The translations under genes and the position numbers were made by a program. From Phenylobacterium sp. (lineage in GTDB: Bacteria; Pseudomonadota; Alphaproteobacteria; Caulobacterales; Caulobacteraceae), in the NCBI RefSeq assembly GCF_030646615.1, contig NZ_JAUSLG010000036.1, forward strand, positions 1 to 43,700: a stretch of DNA of 43,700 nucleotides, in the 5' to 3' direction. Shown here one piece after another: positions 1-8,321 of the stretch. Within the stretch, counting starts at the first letter, position 1. The number at the start of each line of letters is the position of its first letter. The notes below the pieces were generated by a model that was not told where the DNA came from, did not search any database, and saw only the letters and a program-made list of their open reading frames with translations.

Positions 1-546
1 CTGTTCATCGGCCTGGAAAACGACATCGACGGCATGGTCCACCTGTCCGACCTGGACTGGACCGCGCCCGGCGAGGAAGTCATCACGCGCTACCAGAAGG
101 GCGAGATGGTCAAGGCTCAGGTCCTGGACGTCGACGTCGAGAAGGAGCGTATCTCGCTCGGCATCAAGCAACTGGCCGGCGACCCGATGGCCGGCGACTC
201 CTACCGCAAGGGCCAGACCGTGACCGTCACGGTCACCGAGGTCACCACCGGCGGCATCGAAGTGCGTCTGGGGGATGAAGAAGCCCCGATGACGGCCTTC
301 ATCCGCAAGTCGGACCTGTCGCGCGATCGCGCCGACCAGCGCCCCGAGCGCTTCGCCGTGGGCGACCGCGTCGACGCCCAGGTGGCCAATGTCGACAAGG
401 CGGCCCGTCGCCTGTCCCTGTCGATCAAGGCCCTGGAAATGGCCGAAGAGAAGGAAGCCATCGAGCAGTTCGGCTCGTCGGACTCCGGCGCCTCCCTGGG
501 CGACATCCTGGGTGCGGCCCTGCGCGAAAAGGGCGGCAAGGACTAA
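1..546 (+). CDS. rpsA: 30S ribosomal protein S1, 3' part
   Basis: C-terminal part of ribosomal protein S1, which binds mRNA on the 30S subunit and helps initiation on structured or weak-SD messages. The reading frame is open from base 1, so the gene begins upstream of the window. Two S1 (OB-fold) repeats are visible. The first ends in the typical stretch around VEKERISLGIKQL, and the second covers the segment ending in RRLSLSIKALEMAEE. The tail GDILGAALREKGGKD is typical of alphaproteobacterial S1. It is followed by a strong terminator and then ihfB, the classic rpsA-ihfB order. The family call is secure. Confidence 0.96.
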   Translation: MFIGLENDIDGMVHLSDLDWTAPGEEVITRYQKGEMVKAQVLDVDVEKERISLGIKQLAGDPMAGDSYRKGQTVTVTVTEVTTGGIEVRLGDEEAPMTAFIRKSDLSRDRADQRPERFAVGDRVDAQVANVDKAARRLSLSIKALEMAEEKEAIEQFGSSDSGASLGDILGAALREKGGKD

Positions 547-576
547 GCGTCCTTCAGCCTCTCGTAAGCTGAACGA

Positions 577-609
577 GGCCCTGTCCGGTTTTCCGGGCAG
601 GGCCTTTTT
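577..609 (+). terminator. Rho-independent terminator of rpsA
   Basis: A 12-bp stem (577-588 with 593-604, one G-U pair) closes a TTTT loop and is followed by five T residues (605-609). It lies 30 bases after the rpsA stop codon, and ihfB follows 134 bases further on. Confidence 0.9.
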
Positions 610-742
610 CTTGGCCGATTTCTGGTTCTTGGCCAGTTTCTGGGTCGATCGGGGGCCTACGGCTGAGCTTGGCCGGATCGAGCCTTGATCATCCCCGGGG
701 ACTCGCCCATGGTCGCGGCCGCCGAAAGAGCGAAAAAGACCC

Positions 743-1024
743 ATGATCAAATCTGAACTGATCGCCCGCCTGGCCGAGGAAAATCCCCATCTGACGCAGC
801 GCGATATCGAGCGCGTCGTGGGGGTGATCCTGGAGCGGATGATTGTCGCCCTGGAAGAGGGCGGCCGTGTCGAGCTCCGGGGCTTCGGCGCCCTTTCGGT
901 GCGCGCCCGCGACGCCAGGTCCGGCCGCAATCCCCGCACCGGCGAGCCGGTGGACGTCCGCGCCAAGCACGTGCCCTTCTTCAAGAGCGGCAAGGAACTG
1001 CGCGAGCGGTTGAACGCTGACTGA
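743..1024 (+). CDS. ihfB: Integration host factor subunit beta
   Basis: DNA-bending nucleoid protein that pairs with IHF-alpha. IHF sharply bends DNA at specific sites and helps regulation, replication and recombination. The 93 residues match the family length. The sequence shows the HU/IHF fold: a helical N-terminus ([19 protein letters not shown]), the central segment [14 protein letters not shown], and the DNA-intercalating arm with [12 protein letters not shown]. The beta subunit is indicated by the start MIKSELI and by its position after rpsA. The terminator ahead of it suggests its own promoter in 610-742. No strong Shine-Dalgarno sequence is seen; only an A-rich stretch precedes the ATG. 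Confidence 0.95.
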   Translation: MIKSELIARLAEENPHLTQRDIERVVGVILERMIVALEEGGRVELRGFGALSVRARDARSGRNPRTGEPVDVRAKHVPFFKSGKELRERLNAD

Positions 1025-1074
1025 CAGCTGGCCGCCGCCGCGCCCATTTTCAGCCTGACCGGAGGAGTCCCGGC

Positions 1075-1521
1075 TTGAGTATCGTCTCCGAATTCCGCGA
1101 ATTCATCTCCCGCGGCAATGTCATCGACCTGGCTGTCGGCGTGATCATCGGCGCCTCGTTCAACGCCATCGTCAAAAGCCTGGTCGATCAGATCATCATG
1201 CCGCCCATCGGCCTGCTGACCGGCGGCATCGACTTCTCCCGGCTCAAATGGGTGCTGCGGCCCGAGGACCCCACGACCGAGGCGGTGGAGCAGGTGGCCA
1301 TCATGTATGGCGCCTTCATCAATACGTTGATCCAGTTCGTCATCGTCGCCTGGGCGGTCTTCATGCTGGTGAAGCTGGTCAACGCCATGCGCCGCAAGGA
1401 GGCCGAGCAGCCCCCGGAGGCCAAGCCGGCGCCGACCGCCACCGAGGTGCTGCTGATGGAGATCCGCGACCAGCTCAAGGCCCAGAACGGCGTTCACGAC
1501 AGCCTGCCCCCGAAGGCCTGA
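1075..1521 (+). CDS. mscL: Large-conductance mechanosensitive channel MscL
   Basis: Inner-membrane channel that opens under membrane tension to release solutes on hypo-osmotic shock. The N-terminus [20 protein letters not shown] is the family signature (amphipathic helix S1 plus the start of TM1). TM2 is around residues 80-103 ([23 protein letters not shown] region), followed by a charged cytoplasmic helix (LLMEIRDQL). Length 148 is normal. The start is TTG, supported by GGAGGA at 1061-1066 eight bases upstream; no better in-frame ATG exists. A short GC-rich palindrome follows the stop but lacks a clear T-tract. Confidence 0.95.
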   Translation: MSIVSEFREFISRGNVIDLAVGVIIGASFNAIVKSLVDQIIMPPIGLLTGGIDFSRLKWVLRPEDPTTEAVEQVAIMYGAFINTLIQFVIVAWAVFMLVKLVNAMRRKEAEQPPEAKPAPTATEVLLMEIRDQLKAQNGVHDSLPPKA

Positions 1522-1572
1522 GGCGCAAGGCGCCTTGCCCTAAGGCCCCGCCATCCCCTAATCCACGGGACC

Positions 1573-2223
1573 ATGAGCCCTCCCCGCATCGCCACCAAGA
1601 TCTGCGGCCTGTCGACGCCGCAGGCGGTCAGCGCCGCCCTGGACGGCGGGGCGGCCTATCTGGGCTTCGTGTTTTTCGACAGGAGCCCGCGCAATATTGA
1701 CCTGCAGGACGCCGCCCGCCTGGCCGAGCCGGCGCGGGGGCGGGCCCAGATCGTGGCGGTGACCGTCGATCCCTCCGACGCCCTGCTCGACCGGATCGAG
1801 ACCGGGCTCAATCCCGACTTCATCCAGCTGCACGGTAAGGAGCCGGCCGAACGGGTGCGGGCCGTGGGGGTGCGCACCGGCGCCAAGACCATCAAGGCCA
1901 TGTCGATCTCCAGCGCGTCCGACCTGGACGCCGCCGCCCGCTATGAAGGGGCGTCCGACCACCTGATGTTCGACGCCAAGCCGCCAGAGGACGCCGTCAT
2001 CCCCGGCGGGACCGGCGCGCGCTTCGACTGGAGCCTGATGATCGGCCGCCGTTTCACCCGCCCCTGGTTCCTGGCCGGCGGCCTCGATCCGTGGAATGCG
2101 GTTGAGGCCATCGCCCTCTCCGGCGCGCCTGTGGTGGACGTTTCCTCTGGCGTGGAACGCGGTCCCGGACTAAAGGACCCGGCCTTGATCACGGCGTTCC
2201 TGGACGCCGTGCGCCGCGCATGA
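1573..2223 (+). CDS. trpF: Phosphoribosylanthranilate isomerase
   Basis: Third step of the tryptophan branch: converts N-(5'-phosphoribosyl)anthranilate to CdRP in the cytoplasm. The 216 residues form a TIM barrel beginning [12 protein letters not shown], with the conserved catalytic cysteine in KICG. The later segment [14 protein letters not shown] and the C-terminal [15 protein letters not shown] are the family phosphate-binding and closing motifs. It opens the trpF-trpB-trpA run, 28 bases ahead of trpB, so the three are probably cotranscribed. Confidence 0.96.
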   Translation: MSPPRIATKICGLSTPQAVSAALDGGAAYLGFVFFDRSPRNIDLQDAARLAEPARGRAQIVAVTVDPSDALLDRIETGLNPDFIQLHGKEPAERVRAVGVRTGAKTIKAMSISSASDLDAAARYEGASDHLMFDAKPPEDAVIPGGTGARFDWSLMIGRRFTRPWFLAGGLDPWNAVEAIALSGAPVVDVSSGVERGPGLKDPALITAFLDAVRRA

Positions 2224-2251
2224 CGAGCATTTTGCAAGGACGCGCCGACCC

Positions 2252-3481
2252 GTGAACGCCCCCATTCCGCCCGCCACACCCAACGATTTCGCCGCCTATC
2301 CGGACGCCCAGGGCCGCTTCGGCCAATTCGGCGGGCGTTATGTGGCCGAGACGCTGATGCCGCTGGTCCTGGACCTGGAGGCCGCCTATCTCGCGAGCCG
2401 CGAAGACACCGCCTTCCAGGCCGAGCTGGCCGGCCTGCTGACCCACTATGTGGGCCGACCCTCGCCGCTCTATTTCGCCGAGCGGCTGACCGAGCATTTC
2501 GGCGGGGCGAAGATCTATTTCAAGCGCGAGGACCTGAACCACACCGGCGCGCACAAGATCAACAACTGCATCGGCCAGATCCTGCTGGCCCGGAAGATGG
2601 GCAAGACCCGCATCATCGCCGAGACTGGAGCTGGCCAGCACGGGGTGGCTACGGCCACCGTCTGCGCCCGGTTCGGCCTGCCCTGCGTGGTCTATATGGG
2701 CGCCGTCGATGTGGCGCGGCAGAAGCCCAACGTCTTCCGCATGAACCTGCTGGGGGCCGAGGTCACGCCGGTGACCAGCGGCGCCTCGACGCTCAAGGAC
2801 GCCATGAACGAGGCCCTGCGCGACTGGGTCACGAATGTGGAGGACACCTACTACCTGATCGGCTCGGCCGCCGGGCCGCACCCCTATCCGATGATGGTCC
2901 GCGACTTCCAGGCGATCATGGGCCGGGAGATCCGCGAGCAGATCCTCGAGGCCGAGGGCCGCCTGCCCGACGCCGTGGTCGCCTGCGTCGGCGGCGGCTC
3001 CAACGCCATCGGCACCTTCCACCCCTTCCTGAATGACGAGTCGGTGCGGATCATCGGGGTCGAGGCGGCCGGGGACGGCATGGGCACCGATCGCCACGCC
3101 GCGGCCATCAATGGCGGTCGCCCGGGGGTCCTGCACGGCAACAAGACCTATCTGCTGCAGGACGCCGAGGGCCAGATCACCGAGGCCCACTCCATCTCGG
3201 CCGGTCTCGACTATCCCGGCATCGGACCCGAGCATTCCTGGCTGCATGATGTGGGCCGGGCGCAGTATCTGACCGCCACCGACATCGAGGCCCTGGACGC
3301 CTTCAAGCTCTGCGCCGAGCTGGAGGGCATCATCCCGGCCCTGGAATCCTCGCACGCCATCGCCCGCCTGCCCGACATCGCCCGCGAGGTCGGCAAGGGT
3401 GGGATCGTGGTGATGAACCTGTCGGGCCGGGGCGACAAGGACGTGGCCACCGTGGCCGACCACCTGGGACGCACGATTTGA
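2252..3481 (+). CDS. trpB: Tryptophan synthase beta chain
   Basis: PLP enzyme that joins indole with serine to give tryptophan, working as an alpha2beta2 complex with TrpA. The 409 residues include the PLP-lysine motif HTGAHKIN (lysine near residue 102), the phosphate-binding loop GGGSNAIG, and the typical N-terminal [17 protein letters not shown]. The start is GTG at 2252; the N-terminal extension before DAQGRFG is normal for alphaproteobacteria. The stop overlaps the trpA start by four bases, implying translational coupling and equal subunit supply. Confidence 0.97.
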   Translation: MNAPIPPATPNDFAAYPDAQGRFGQFGGRYVAETLMPLVLDLEAAYLASREDTAFQAELAGLLTHYVGRPSPLYFAERLTEHFGGAKIYFKREDLNHTGAHKINNCIGQILLARKMGKTRIIAETGAGQHGVATATVCARFGLPCVVYMGAVDVARQKPNVFRMNLLGAEVTPVTSGASTLKDAMNEALRDWVTNVEDTYYLIGSAAGPHPYPMMVRDFQAIMGREIREQILEAEGRLPDAVVACVGGGSNAIGTFHPFLNDESVRIIGVEAAGDGMGTDRHAAAINGGRPGVLHGNKTYLLQDAEGQITEAHSISAGLDYPGIGPEHSWLHDVGRAQYLTATDIEALDAFKLCAELEGIIPALESSHAIARLPDIAREVGKGGIVVMNLSGRGDKDVATVADHLGRTI

Positions 3482-4308
3482 CGAAATCCCGTATCGAGGC
3501 GCGGTTCGCCGCCCTGAAGGCCCAGGACCGGGCCGCCTTCGTGGCCTATGTGATGGCCGGCGATCCCGACCGCGCCACCGCGCTGAAGATCCTGCAGGGC
3601 CTGCCCGCCGCCGGCGCCGATCTGATCGAGCTGGGCTTCCCCTTTTCCGATCCCATGGCCGAGGGGCCGCCGATCCAGAAGGCCGCCCAGCGCGCCCTGA
3701 AGAACGGCATGACCCTGAAGGGCGTCCTCGACCTGGCCGCGGAATTCCGGCAGGGCGATGACGTCACGCCGCTGATCCTGATGGGCTATCTGAACCCCCT
3801 GGTGACCTGGGGCTTCGAGGCCTTCGCCCAGGCCGCGGCCCAGGCCGGGATCGATGGCCTGATCATCGTCGACTGCCCACCGGAGGAGGCTGATCCCCTG
3901 GCCGACGCCCTGGACGCCGCCGACATCTCCCTGATCCGCCTGGCCACCCCGACCACCGACGACAAGCGCCTGCCGGTGGTGCTGCGGCGGACCTCGGGCT
4001 TCGTCTATTATGTCTCGGTGACCGGGGTGACCGGCGCCAAGGAGGCCGACGCCGAGGCCGTGCGCCCGGCCGTGGCCCGCATCCGCGCCGCCTCTGGCCT
4101 GCCGGTGGCGGTGGGTTTCGGCATCCGCACGCCTGAGCGGGCTGGCGCCATCGCCCGGGTGGCCGACGCCGCGGTGGTCGGCTCAGCCCTGGTGGACGAG
4201 GTGGCCGAGGCCCTGGCGGTGAACGAAGACGTGACCGGACGTGTTCTTTCCAAAGTCCGCGCCCTGGCCGAGGCTGTTCGCCAAGCCAGAACTTCCCTCC
4301 CGGCCTAG
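3478..4308 (+). CDS. trpA: Tryptophan synthase alpha chain
   Basis: Cleaves indole-3-glycerol phosphate to indole and glyceraldehyde 3-phosphate; the indole is channelled to TrpB. The 276-residue TIM barrel carries [16 protein letters not shown] with the catalytic Glu and Asp, and later [12 protein letters not shown] and [10 protein letters not shown] (phosphate-binding loops). The start codon is TTG, overlapping the trpB stop (TTGA, 3478-3481), so expression probably depends on ribosomes finishing trpB. accD starts nine bases after the stop. Confidence 0.96.
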   Translation: MTKSRIEARFAALKAQDRAAFVAYVMAGDPDRATALKILQGLPAAGADLIELGFPFSDPMAEGPPIQKAAQRALKNGMTLKGVLDLAAEFRQGDDVTPLILMGYLNPLVTWGFEAFAQAAAQAGIDGLIIVDCPPEEADPLADALDAADISLIRLATPTTDDKRLPVVLRRTSGFVYYVSVTGVTGAKEADAEAVRPAVARIRAASGLPVAVGFGIRTPERAGAIARVADAAVVGSALVDEVAEALAVNEDVTGRVLSKVRALAEAVRQARTSLPA

Positions 4309-4317
4309 ATCGAACCC

Positions 4318-5229
4318 ATGGCTGACCAGAAAAACGAAAAACCGGCGCGGCCTCAGGGAAGCCAGGGCGGCTGGCTCTCCCGGATCGCGCCCGGCATCCG
4401 CAACGCCTTCGTCAAGCGCGAGACGCCGGAGAATCTGTGGGTCAAGTGCCCCGACAGCGGCGAGATGATCTATCGCCCCGACCTGGAGGCCGCCCTGTGG
4501 GTGACGCCCTCGGGCCACCACATGCGCATCGGCGCCAAGGACCGCCTGACCATCACCTTCGATGAGGGCGCCTACGACAAGATCTCCACCCCGCACGTGG
4601 TCGAAGATCCGCTGAAATTCCCCGACGACCGGCCCTATGGCGAGCGCCTGAAGGCGGCCCGCAAGGCTACCGGCGAGCACGACGCCATGGCCATCGGCGT
4701 CGGCAGGATCGGCGGTCTCGAGACCGTGGTCGTCGTCCAGGACTTCGCCTTCATGGGCGGCTCCCTGGGCATGGCGGCCGGCGAGACATTCATCAAGGCC
4801 GCCCATGAGGCCATCGCCCGCCAGTGCCCCTTCGTGATCTTCACCGCCTCGGGCGGGGCGCGGATGCAGGAGGGGACGCTCTCCCTGATGCAGATGGCCC
4901 GCACGACCCTGGCGGTGAACGAACTGCGGGCCGCGGGCCTGCCCTATATCGTCGTGCTGACCGATCCCACCTCCGGCGGGGTGACCGCCTCCTACGCCAT
5001 GTTGGGCGATGTGCATCTGGCCGAGCCCAATGCGATGATCGCCTTTTCCGGCCGCCGCGTGATCGAGCAGACCATCCGCGAGATCCTGCCGCCGGGCTTC
5101 CAGCGCTCGGAGTTCCTGGCCGAGCGGGGCATGGTCGACCGGGTGGTCAGCCGCCCGGATCTGCCGGCCATGCTGAGCTCGATCCTCACCACCCTGATGA
5201 TGGGACGCGCCCGCTCGACAGCCGCCTGA
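4318..5229 (+). CDS. accD: Acetyl-CoA carboxylase carboxyltransferase subunit beta
   Basis: Beta half of the carboxyltransferase that makes malonyl-CoA for fatty acid synthesis, partnered by AccA. The 303 residues contain the crotonase-type core ([47 protein letters not shown]). The unusual part is the N-terminus. Most AccD proteins carry a four-cysteine zinc ribbon; here only Cys44 remains, and the other three positions read Ser, Thr and Ser. The fold after it ([11 protein letters not shown]) aligns normally, so this is loss of the metal site rather than a broken gene. Its position between trpA and folC is conserved in many proteobacteria. Confidence 0.96.
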   Translation: MADQKNEKPARPQGSQGGWLSRIAPGIRNAFVKRETPENLWVKCPDSGEMIYRPDLEAALWVTPSGHHMRIGAKDRLTITFDEGAYDKISTPHVVEDPLKFPDDRPYGERLKAARKATGEHDAMAIGVGRIGGLETVVVVQDFAFMGGSLGMAAGETFIKAAHEAIARQCPFVIFTASGGARMQEGTLSLMQMARTTLAVNELRAAGLPYIVVLTDPTSGGVTASYAMLGDVHLAEPNAMIAFSGRRVIEQTIREILPPGFQRSEFLAERGMVDRVVSRPDLPAMLSSILTTLMMGRARSTAA

Positions 5230-5280
5230 CCCCCGCCAAAGCCGTCCTCCCCCAAGGCCCCGCCGCGCGAGCGCTTGCCC

Positions 5281-6600
5281 ATGTATGATCCGATCCGGGC
5301 CTCAGACGCGGTGATCGCCCGCCTGCGCGCCAATCATCCCAGTCTGATCGACCTGACCACCGGCCGGGTCGAGCGCCTGCTGGCCGCCCTGGATCACCCT
5401 GAACGTCGCCTGCCGCCGGTGATCCATGTGGCCGGCACCAACGGCAAGGGCTCGACGGTGGCCTATATGCGCGCCATGGCCGAGGCGGCGGGCCTCGAGG
5501 TCCACGCCCTGACCTCGCCGCATCTGGTGCGCTTCGCCGAACGCATCCGGGTGGCCGGCGAGCTGATCACCGATGACCGGCTGGAAGCCCTGATCGCCGA
5601 GGTCGAGGCGGCCAATGCGGGCGAACCCATCAGCTTCTTCGAGATCACCACGGTGCTCGCCCTGCAGGCCTTCGCCCAGACCCCGGCCGACCTGTGCCTG
5701 ATCGAGGTGGGCCTGGGGGGCCGCTTCGACGCCACCAACATCTTCGATGCGCCAGCCGTGAGCGTCATCACCCCGGTGGACTATGATCACCTGGAGATGC
5801 TGGGACCGGAGCTGTCCAAGATCGCCTGGGAGAAGGCCGGGATCATCAAGGCCGGGCGGCCGGTGGTGGTCGCCCGCCAGATGGACGAGGCCCTGGCCGC
5901 CATCGAGGCCGAGGCCCGGAGCCTTTCGGCCCCGCTCACCCTGATGGGCCGGGACTTCGACGCCTGGGAGGCGGGCGGGCGCCTGCTGGTGCAGACTTCC
6001 GAGCGGCTGCTGGACCTGCCGCCGCCGGCCCTGTTTGGTCCCCACCAGTTCGCCAATGCCGGCCTGGCGGTCGCCGCCCTGCTGGCCCTGGACGATCCCC
6101 GCATCGAAGAGGACGCCATGGCCCGGGGCCTGGCGGCCACGGTCTGGCCCGCCCGCTTCCAGCGCCTGCGGGACGGGACACTCGGCAGGATGGCCCAGGA
6201 GCGGGGCGCCGATCTCTGGCTGGACGGCGGCCACAACCCCCACGCCGGAGCGGCGCTCGCCCAGGCCGTGGCGCGCCTGGTGGCTCGGGACCCGCGGCCC
6301 GTGGTGCTGGTCAGCGCCATGTTCGCCCGCAAGGACGCCCAGGGCTTCTTCGCCCCCTTCGGCGAGCTTGCCCCCCGTGTCGTCGCCACCAGCTTCGACT
6401 CCCCCAACGCCGCTCCGGCCGAGGAGATCGCCGCGGCCGCCCGGGGGGCGGGCCTGGCGGCCCAGACCGCTCCCGACGTCACCGCCGCCCTGGCCGCGGC
6501 CCTGGCCCTTGAGGGGCCTGCGCCCCACGTGCTGATCTGTGGCGGCCTGCACTTCGCCGGCGAGGTCCTGGCCATGGACCCGGAGACCTGGCCCCGCTGA
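5281..6600 (+). CDS. folC: Bifunctional folylpolyglutamate synthase / dihydrofolate synthase
   Basis: Adds glutamate to dihydropteroate and to reduced folates (ATP-dependent, Mur-ligase family). The ATP loop AGTNGKGST lies at residues 51-59. Other family motifs are TSPHLVRFAERIRV, LIEVGLGGRFDATN, DYDHLEMLG and DGGHNPHAG. Length is 439 residues from the ATG at 5281. An in-frame TTG two codons earlier (5275) is possible, but neither has a clear Shine-Dalgarno sequence. It follows accD by 51 bases and ends the trp-acc-fol run. Confidence 0.95.
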   Translation: MYDPIRASDAVIARLRANHPSLIDLTTGRVERLLAALDHPERRLPPVIHVAGTNGKGSTVAYMRAMAEAAGLEVHALTSPHLVRFAERIRVAGELITDDRLEALIAEVEAANAGEPISFFEITTVLALQAFAQTPADLCLIEVGLGGRFDATNIFDAPAVSVITPVDYDHLEMLGPELSKIAWEKAGIIKAGRPVVVARQMDEALAAIEAEARSLSAPLTLMGRDFDAWEAGGRLLVQTSERLLDLPPPALFGPHQFANAGLAVAALLALDDPRIEEDAMARGLAATVWPARFQRLRDGTLGRMAQERGADLWLDGGHNPHAGAALAQAVARLVARDPRPVVLVSAMFARKDAQGFFAPFGELAPRVVATSFDSPNAAPAEEIAAAARGAGLAAQTAPDVTAALAAALALEGPAPHVLICGGLHFAGEVLAMDPETWPR

Positions 6601-6708
6601 GGCGAACTCGCCACATTTGCGGTGCTCAACCCGATCGCCGCGTCCTATGCTGGGTCCCTGCGCCCATCGGATTCTGGCGCCTTGCAACCGTCGAAGCCGG
6701 AGATCGAC

Positions 6709-7248
6709 ATGACCGCCTGCGCACGCTTCCGACCGCTGGTGGCCGCCGCCGCCCTGGTCCTGCTCGTGGCCTGCTCCGATCGGGAGCGTGATCGGGCGCA
6801 ACCGTCGGCCGAGGCGCCGCCTGCGCCCGCCGCCGCGCCGGAGACGACGCCGCCGGTTCCGACCCTGCCGGCGGTGGATGTGGCCAATGCCGAGCAGTTC
6901 GTCACCGACGAGGGCGACCGGCTGGAGAGCCTGACCTTCGACCCCGTGGGCGAGATGACGGTGGAGGGGGTGGCCGACGGCTCTGTGGCCCCCATCTACG
7001 CCGTGCCGGTGGCGGCCGGCCAGACCCTGACGGCCACCTTGGAATCGTCGAGCAGCAACATCTATTTCAACATCAGCGACGCCGCCGACCACAGTGGCGC
7101 GGCGCTCTTCCGCGGGGAGGTCCAGGGCGAGGCCGCCAGCCTCACCGCCCCGCGCGACATGACCTATGTCCTGACCCCGTTCCAGCCGCGGGCGACGGCC
7201 CGCCGCGCGGAGACCGCCCCCTATCGCCTGACCGTGGCGCGGAACTGA
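6709..7248 (+). CDS. Putative lipoprotein with a prepeptidase-like beta domain
   Basis: Not recognised by name. From the ATG at 6709 (GGAG seven bases ahead) the protein has 179 residues. It starts with a lipoprotein signal: hydrophobic PLVAAAALVLLVAC with Cys22 as the probable lipidated residue. A Pro/Ala-rich linker (residues 25-55) follows, then a beta-rich domain. The pattern VAPIYAVPVAAGQTLTATLE ... YFNI ... ALFRG ... TYVLTPFQPRATARR resembles the PPC-like beta-sandwich found in many secreted alphaproteobacterial proteins, a resemblance judged from memory. It is probably anchored in an outer or inner membrane leaflet facing the periplasm. A longer in-frame start (6622) would bury the signal and is not favoured. 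Confidence 0.8.
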   Translation: MTACARFRPLVAAAALVLLVACSDRERDRAQPSAEAPPAPAAAPETTPPVPTLPAVDVANAEQFVTDEGDRLESLTFDPVGEMTVEGVADGSVAPIYAVPVAAGQTLTATLESSSSNIYFNISDAADHSGAALFRGEVQGEAASLTAPRDMTYVLTPFQPRATARRAETAPYRLTVARN

Positions 7249-7308
7249 GCCGCGGCCGGGGCGGGCGCACGGCGCTTTCTTTGGGAAGGTGGCGAGGGGG
7301 TGGCCGAG

Positions 7309-7330
7309 ACGGCCTTGCCGGGCTAAGGGC
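7309..7330 (+). promoter_or_regulatory. Possible promoter element (GGCTAAGGGC) before a small gene
   Basis: This 22-base stretch recurs with one mismatch at 30021-30042, in both cases just upstream of a start codon. The GCTA core resembles the -10 region of Caulobacter housekeeping promoters. Here no convincing -35 element is seen, and the core lies only about ten bases before the ATG. Confidence 0.35.
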
Positions 7331-7335
7331 CTGCC

Positions 7336-7665
7336 ATGGCGAAAACCAACCAGAACCCCGAGTTCGAGATCAAGGTCGAGGGCGAGCCCTATGTCTGGCG
7401 CATCCAGCGCCAGCCCCAGTGGTCCAGCGACACGGCCGGCTGGCGCGGCATGGCGATCGCCGTGCGCCACCAGGAGGGCCAGCGCGAAGCCGTGGTGGAG
7501 TTTCCTCCCGGCCGCCAGCCCAAATACGGCGCCCCCCAGCTCCAACCCTCGCAGATCGGGACCGAGCTGGTGGCCCGGGCCATCGCCTCGGCCATCGGGG
7601 CCGGATGGGAGCCCCTGTCCCGGGGCAAGACCGTCACCATCGTCGTCGATGCTGAGGGCCGCTGA
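7336..7665 (+). CDS. Conserved hypothetical protein, 109 aa
   Basis: No named family is recognised. The protein is soluble, without a signal or membrane segment. Strands alternate (FEIKVEGEPYVWRI, MAIAVRHQ, EAVVEFP, KTVTIVVDAEG), with a helix around residues 80-95 (IGTELVARAIASAIGAGW). Codon use matches the neighbouring housekeeping genes, which supports it being real. It ends five bases from the convergent minus-strand gene at 7671 with no obvious terminator between them. Confidence 0.75.
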   Translation: MAKTNQNPEFEIKVEGEPYVWRIQRQPQWSSDTAGWRGMAIAVRHQEGQREAVVEFPPGRQPKYGAPQLQPSQIGTELVARAIASAIGAGWEPLSRGKTVTIVVDAEGR

Positions 7666-7670
7666 GGCGG

Positions 7671-8321
7671 TCAGGCGGGCCGTTGAAAGAACGTCTGCAA
7701 GAGCCAGCCGAGCAGGGTGACGCCTAAGAGGGCGAGCAGCAGATACCGCCACAGGGCGTAATTAGGTCGTTCGAGGTCCGCGGGCCGTTCGCGCCGCCCA
7801 GGCCGCACGGCAGCGGAGCGCAGGAGAACCCAGTCCGTCGCATCGTCCTCATCATAGACGAAGCCTGTATAGTGGCCGACCACCTGCATGGGGACCTCGA
7901 AGACGTAATCGACGTCTTCCTCGCCCGCCTGCGCCTTGAGCGCCTTGGCCTTGAGGTCCGCGAGGATGGCCGGCGGCGCGCCTTCCACCGCCAGGGGGCG
8001 GGCCTCGTCGTCCGGGTCGTGCGTCACCGACCACTGAAGCTCGCCGCCGTGATATCCGTGGGCCTCGGAATACATGACGATGGTGGACATCTCACATCCG
8101 ACCGCCATCTGGTCCGTGGTGGCGGCGGCCGTGGCGAGATCATCGGCCAGATCCAAGTCCCGTTCGCTCGTCACGACGAACCAGCCCCCGGGAAAGGTCC
8201 GGCAGGTGAAGCCGCCATCAAACCAGTCGCCGGCCGGCGCATCAGGCACGGGCTCCAGCCCAAGCACGCCCAGAACCTCTTCCTGCGAGGCGCCCTGCAC
8301 CCCGATCCAAGCCGCCCTCAT
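7671..8321 (-). CDS. Tail-anchored partner protein, candidate immunity protein
   Basis: 216 residues, function unknown. A soluble N-terminal region (1-185) includes GGWFVVTSERDLDLADDLA, STIVMYSEAHGYHGGELQWSV and EEDVDYVFEVPM; these resemble a widespread uncharacterised bacterial family remembered without a name. It ends in one strong hydrophobic helix at about 191-210 (YLLLALLGVTLLGWLLQTFF), so it is probably tail-anchored with its bulk in the cytoplasm. The ATG overlaps the stop of the upstream 446-residue gene (ATGA, 8318-8321), so the two are translated together. That order and coupling fit an immunity protein made with its toxin, but this is inference; it could instead be a membrane-bound cofactor of the first gene. 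Confidence 0.7.
   Translation of the reverse strand: MRAAWIGVQGASQEEVLGVLGLEPVPDAPAGDWFDGGFTCRTFPGGWFVVTSERDLDLADDLATAAATTDQMAVGCEMSTIVMYSEAHGYHGGELQWSVTHDPDDEARPLAVEGAPPAILADLKAKALKAQAGEEDVDYVFEVPMQVVGHYTGFVYDEDDATDWVLLRSAAVRPGRRERPADLERPNYALWRYLLLALLGVTLLGWLLQTFFQRPA

Noticed and set aside
1526..1537. 12-base palindrome CAAGGCGCCTTG after mscL
   Set aside because: Too short and GC-rich to stand out here, with no T-tract; chance cannot be excluded.
5302..7752. 816-codon open frame on the minus strand, antisense to folC and the lipoprotein gene
   Set aside because: It is a by-product of high GC in the third codon position of the sense genes. The translation is low-complexity Gly/His/Arg/Asp-rich with no motif, while folC on the other strand has clear family motifs.
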